The notes under the pieces: generated by a model
What the model saw: the letters and a program-made list of their open reading frames with translations, nothing else
Databases searched by the model: none
What the model was told of the DNA's origin: nothing
Made by a program: the position numbers and the translations under genes
Source of the DNA: Flavobacterium sp.
GTDB lineage: Bacteria; Bacteroidota; Bacteroidia; Flavobacteriales; Flavobacteriaceae
Assembly (NCBI GenBank): GCA_012032075.1
Contig: JAAURU010000106.1
Span: 1 to 9,566, forward strand
Direction of reading: 5' to 3'
DNA: 9,566 bases
In this document: positions 6,035-9,566 of the stretch, piece by piece
How positions within the stretch are numbered: position 1 is the first letter of the stretch
Layout of the letters: every line of letters starts with the position of its first letter

Positions 6035-7571
6035 ATGGAAAATCAATTAGAAACAGCAAACAAAACATTCCAATTAAAAGATGGAATAAGTGAAACCTTT
6101 CCAAACATATTGACTGAAGATGCTATTCTTTTTTTAACTGAATTGCATGACAAGTTCAATAAAAAGAGAATTTCACTTCTTGAAGAAAGAAAAGTACAAC
6201 AACAAAAATTTGATGATGGTGAATTGCCTTGTTTCCCAAAAGAAACAAAAGACATTAGAGAAAAAGATTGGTTCGCAGGTACAACTCCAGAAGATTTATT
6301 AGACCGAAGAGTTGAAATTACTGGACCAGTTGATAGAAAAATGGTCATAAACGCATTAAATTCTGGTGCTAAAACTTTTATGGCCGATTTTGAAGACAGT
6401 ACTTCACCAACTTGGTCAAACTTAATGAATGGTCAACAAAATTTAAAAGACGCTGTTAATAAAACGATTTACTTATTTGATGAAAAGAAAAATAAAGAAT
6501 ACAAATTAAATGAAGAGACTGCTGTTTTATTAGTGAGACCAAGAGGGATTCATTTGAATGAAAAGCATATTTTAATAAATGAGGAAGAAACATCAGGTTC
6601 TTTAGTTGATTTTGGATTGTATGTCTTTCACAATCATAAAGAATTAGCAAAAAACCAAACCGCTCCTTATTTCTATTTGCCAAAATTAGAACATTATTTA
6701 GAAGCTAGATGGTGGAATGAAGTTTTTGAATTCACTGAAGAATATTTAGATATTAAGAAAGGAACATTAAAAGCAACGGTTCTGGTAGAAACCATTACAG
6801 CAAGTTTTCAATTAGACGAAATCATTTATGAATTAAGAAATCATATAGTAGGCTTGAATTGTGGACGTTGGGATTATATTTTCTCTTATATCAAAAAGTT
6901 AAGAAACAATGATCATTTCTTAGTGCCAAATAGAGATCAAGTTACTATGACAAGTCCGTTTATGAAAGCCTATTCTGAATTGGTTATCCAAAGATGTCAT
7001 AAAAGAAATATTCATGCTATAGGTGGAATGGCTGCTCAAATTCCTATTAAAAACGATGAAACAGCTAATGAAATTGCTTTTAATAAAGTGAAAACCGATA
7101 AAGAACGAGAGGTCAAAAACGGTCATGATGGTACTTGGGTTGCGCATCCCGATTTAGTGGAAGTTGCCATGAAGATTTTTAATGAAAACATGCCAACAAA
7201 AAATCAAATCCATGTAAAACGTAACGAATTAAACATAAAAGAGGCTGATTTATTAGAAGTGCCTCAAGGAACTATAACTGAAGAAGGTGTTTCGTAAAAA
7301 TATCAACATTTCAGTATTATATATTGCTTCGTGGTTAAATGGCCAAGGTGCTGCTGCTTTAAATCATTTGATGGAAGATGCTGCAACCGCTGAAATTTCT
7401 CGCTCTCAACTATGGCAATGGTTACGCAACTCTGTTGTACTTGACAATGGTAAAAGATTAACGGAAAGCTATTACGAAAAAATTGCGATGGAAGAATATG
7501 AGAAAATTAGAAACCTTGTTGGTGATGAAAATCATGAAAAAACCAATATAAATTGGCAGAACAACTATTAG
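6035..7571 (+). CDS. aceB: Malate synthase (A type), with one frameshift near 7290-7292
   Basis: Malate synthase condenses glyoxylate with acetyl-CoA to malate, the second step of the glyoxylate shunt. The frame from ATG 6035 shows MADFEDSTSPTWSN (about 116-129), VRPRGIHL with the substrate-binding Arg170, VLVETITASFQLDE with Mg-binding Glu252, and GLNCGRWDYIFSYIKK with Asp280. It stops at 7297 after 420 residues. Removing one T from TTT at 7290-7292 continues as EEGVRKNINISVLYIASWLNGQG and gives the C-terminal LMEDAATAEISRSQLWQWL, which carries the catalytic base (about Asp448, matching Asp447 of the E. coli enzyme). The repaired protein is 511 residues, near the usual 530 of malate synthase A. 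As written, the main open frame would lack the catalytic aspartate and be inactive. It is the first gene of an operon with aceA, 87 bp downstream. Confidence 0.94.
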
Positions 7572-7582
7572 ACATTTTAGTG

Positions 7583-7608
7583 GTCAACGGTAATTTTATT
7601 GACTTTTT
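7583..7608 (+). other. Weak hairpin plus T run between aceB and aceA
   Basis: GTCAA (7583-7587) and TTGAC (7599-7603) can pair across an 11-base loop and are followed by TTTTT (7604-7608). Five mostly A/T pairs make this a weak structure at best. It could lower aceA transcription slightly relative to aceB or protect an mRNA end, or it may be chance. Confidence 0.2.
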
Positions 7609-7658
7609 AACCATTTTAGGATACAAATACATATAACACAACCCTTATAAATACAATA

Positions 7659-8944
7659 ATGAAGACACAAGAAACAAGAATTCAGGAATTAGTAACAGAT
7701 TGGTTAACAAACGAAAGATGGAAAGGTGTTGAAAGACCTTACACCGCTGCAGAAGTAGTAAAATTACAAGGTTCGTACAAAATTGAGCATAGTATTGCAA
7801 AATTAGGTGCTGAGAAACTTTGGAAAAAACTAAATAGCCAAGATTTCGTTGCTGGATTAGGAGCTTTAACTGGAAATCAAGCAATTCAAGAAGTGGAAGC
7901 TGGCTTAGAAGCAATTTATTTAAGTGGTTGGCAAGTAGCTGCAGATGCAAATGTAGCTGGAGAAATGTACCCAGATCAATCTTTATATCCTGCAAATAGT
8001 GTTCCTCTTGTAGTAAAAAGAATAAACAATGCTTTATTGAGAGCCGACCAAATTCAGGTAGTAAATCAAACAGCAGAAAAAGACAGAAAAGATTATTTAG
8101 TGCCAATCGTTGCCGATGCAGAAGCTGGTTTTGGAGGTAATTTGAATGCCTTCGAATTGATGAAATCAATGATTGATGCTGGTGCGGCTGGAGTTCACTT
8201 TGAAGACCAATTAAGTTCTGCAAAAAATGTGGTCACTTAGGTGGAAAAGTATTGGTTCCTACACAAGAAGCTATCAACAAATTGGTAGCTGCACGATTAG
8301 CAACAGATGTTATGGGAACACCAACATTAATTGTAGCGCGTACTGATGCTGATGCTGCTAACTTATTAACAAGTGATATCGATCCAAGAGATGCAAAATT
8401 CATTACAGGTGAAAAAACAAGTGAAGGTTTCTTCTATGTTAATGCAGGAATTGAACAAGGAATTGACAGAGGATTAAGTTATGCACCTTACGCGGATTTA
8501 ATTTGGATGGAAACTAGCAATCCCGATTTAAAATATGCCAAACAATTTGCAGATGCTATTCATGCAAAATATCCAGGAAAAATGTTGGCATACAATTGTT
8601 CGCCTTCTTTCAACTGGGCAGCCAAATTAACGGTTGCAGAAATGGAAACTTTTAGAGAAGATTTAGCTGCAATGGGTTATAAATTCCAATTCATCACTTT
8701 AGCTGGTTTCCATGCTTTAAATACAAGTATGTTTGAATTATCTAAAGCGTATAAAGAAAGAGGAATGGCAGGTTACTCTGAGTTACAAGAAAGAGAATTT
8801 GCTTTACAAAAAGACGGCTTCAAAGCAGTAAAACACCAAGGCTTTGTAGGGACAACCTACTTTGATGCGGTTCAAAATACCGTTACCAACAATAGATCTT
8901 CAACCACAGCGATGAAAGATTCTACTGAAGTAGCGCAATTTTAA
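7659..8944 (+). CDS. aceA: Isocitrate lyase, with one frameshift near 8222-8227 just before the active-site cysteine
   Basis: Isocitrate lyase cleaves isocitrate to glyoxylate and succinate, the committed step of the glyoxylate shunt; the succinate feeds succinate dehydrogenase. From ATG 7659 the frame shows GNQAIQEVEAGLEAIYLSGWQVAADAN split across about 72-98, then VPIVADAEAGFGG and VHFEDQLSSAK, and stops after 193 residues. Adding one A to the six-A run at 8222-8227 restores KKCGHLGGKVLVPT, the family signature with the catalytic cysteine (about Cys191, equivalent to Cys195 in E. coli). It then continues through LIVARTDADAANLLTSDIDPRD, YNCSPSFNWAAKL and the C-terminal FVGTTYFDAVQNTVT to the stop at 8944. 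The repaired length is 428 residues, normal for bacterial enzymes. Neither fragment alone could be active, because the break falls inside the active-site signature. It is co-transcribed with aceB and followed by a strong terminator. Confidence 0.95.
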
Positions 8945-8972
8945 TTTTTAGCGAAATTTGGTTTGACGAAAG

Positions 8973-9002
8973 TGCCTTGAGATATTTCTCAGGGCATTTT
9001 TT
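8973..9002 (+). terminator. Intrinsic terminator of the aceB-aceA operon
   Basis: TGCCTTGAGA (8973-8982) pairs with TCTCAGGGCA (8987-8996) as a ten-pair stem, including one T-G wobble, around the loop TATT. A run of six T follows at 8997-9002, then more A/T. It lies 29 bp after the aceA stop. This is a textbook rho-independent terminator and the strongest one in the window. Confidence 0.85.
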
Positions 9003-9027
9003 ATTTTATTACTATAGTAAAATGAGT

Positions 9028-9035
9028 TATTTTTG
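9028..9035 (+). promoter_or_regulatory. Possible -7 element for the right-end gene
   Basis: TATTTTTG fits the TAnnTTTG consensus and lies 61 bp before the ATG at 9097, downstream of the operon terminator. No TTG is found at the expected distance upstream, and the region is so T-rich that a chance match is likely. Confidence 0.25.
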
Positions 9036-9096
9036 ATTACAATTATAAATTATTTAGTAATGATGTTTTTTTTGGTGCAACTTATTATAAGAGATT

Positions 9097-9566
9097 ATGA
9101 ATAAAAAAGGAAAAAAAATGGATATTGATTTTAAGCACAATTATTATTTCAATCTTCTTGTTTTTTAAAATAAATCAGCGAATAAAAATAATAGACCTTA
9201 CTTCAATTAAAGTACAAACTGAAAACAATCTTGATGTTGAAAAAGTAATAATTTATCAAGGTTATTATACCATAAACAGAGAAAATGATGAAGAAATATT
9301 CAATAATAAATTTTCTAAAATTGTGTTTGAAGGAAAATCAAATGGTAAAATTATAACCGACTATGGAGAAAATGATTTTTTAGTAATTTATGACAATAAG
9401 TATTACTTTCAATTCAGACAAATATGTACGAATAGAAATGATTACTATAAATATAATCTTAAACTTTATAAGAATGGAGATGAAATTTATTTAAATGCCT
9501 ACATAGATGGTGGAATGAAATTTAACAAACCTTTGAACTTAATTAGTGACGCAAAAATAATAGATG
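9097..9566 (+). CDS. Membrane-anchored protein of unknown function, N-terminal part, with one frameshift near 9111-9118
   Basis: I do not recognise this family. From ATG 9097 the literal frame gives only MNKKGKKMDIDF and stops after 23 codons. Removing one A from the eight-A run at 9111-9118 gives MNKKGKKWILILSTIIISIFLFF: a lysine-rich start followed by a single hydrophobic segment (about 8-23), a normal signal anchor. The same frame is then open without a stop to the window edge, about 156 residues in total. The remainder is rich in Lys, Asn, Ile and Tyr (for example VIIYQGYYTINREND, FLVIYDNKYYFQFRQ and LKLYKNGDEIYLNAYIDGG) and looks like a beta-rich soluble domain outside the membrane. A TTG start at 9125 without a frameshift is possible but would lose the basic N-terminus. 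It lies after the aceA terminator and is probably its own unit. Confidence 0.6.

Noticed and set aside
6043..7147. Three short minus-strand frames (6043-6348, 6456-6683, 6920-7147)
   Set aside because: All are antisense to malate synthase and show no motif or start context of their own.
7645..8223. A 192-residue Leu/Gln-rich minus-strand frame
   Set aside because: It is the antisense shadow of isocitrate lyase, and its low-complexity composition comes from the reverse complement of that gene.
8222..8227. Programmed frameshifting or transcriptional slippage as a regulated mechanism at the A run in aceA
   Set aside because: The run is only six A, no stimulatory structure or Shine-Dalgarno-like element is visible, and four other unrelated genes show the same kind of single-base break.
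8948..8955. TAGCGAAA just after the aceA stop, resembling the other half of the palindrome
   Set aside because: It is a single short half-site downstream of the operon with no partner and no promoter context.

Overview
The window reads as AT-rich chromosomal DNA from a Flavobacteriaceae-type member of the Bacteroidota. The support is the protein families, the absence of clear Shine-Dalgarno sequences, and several promoters of the Bacteroidota form TTG-N18-20-TAnnTTTG. It holds central carbon metabolism genes, with no mobile element, CRISPR array, rRNA or tRNA that I can see.

Layout. On the minus strand at the left is the start of a succinate dehydrogenase operon: sdhC (831-1696) followed by the N-terminal 271 residues of sdhA (1-813), which runs off the edge. 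Upstream on the same strand is a surface-type lipoprotein of unknown function (1838-2713). A gene-free divergent spacer (2714-3004) separates it from a plus-strand hydroxymethylglutaryl-CoA synthase gene (3005-4359, mevalonate pathway). That gene converges on a minus-strand regulator of the RamB/PrpR/ScfR type (4432-5913). The regulator is divergent from the glyoxylate shunt genes aceB (malate synthase, 6035-7571) and aceA (isocitrate lyase, 7659-8944), which end at a good intrinsic terminator. The right end holds the start of a small membrane-anchored protein of unknown function (9097-9566).

How they fit together. Isocitrate lyase and malate synthase bypass the decarboxylating steps of the TCA cycle so that cells can grow on acetate or fatty acids. 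Succinate dehydrogenase oxidises the succinate released. The divergent regulator belongs to a family that controls acetate, glyoxylate and propionate genes in actinobacteria. The 121-bp regulator-aceB spacer contains a 14-bp near-palindrome at the aceB -33 element. A matching half-site overlaps the regulator's own -7 element. Together they form a plausible, testable regulatory circuit.

Sequence quality. Two facts dominate any careful reading. First, five genes (sdhC, HMG-CoA synthase, aceB, aceA and the right-end gene) each carry one single-base frameshift, always in a short homopolymer, and each is restored to a normal full-length protein by changing one base. This looks like uncorrected sequencing error rather than decay. 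Second, sdhA changes abruptly in base composition and codon use near position 430 although the reading frame is continuous, which suggests a chimeric assembly or, less likely, a recombinant gene. I see no convincing new biological system; the best biology is the aceBA regulatory region and its cysteine-bearing regulator.
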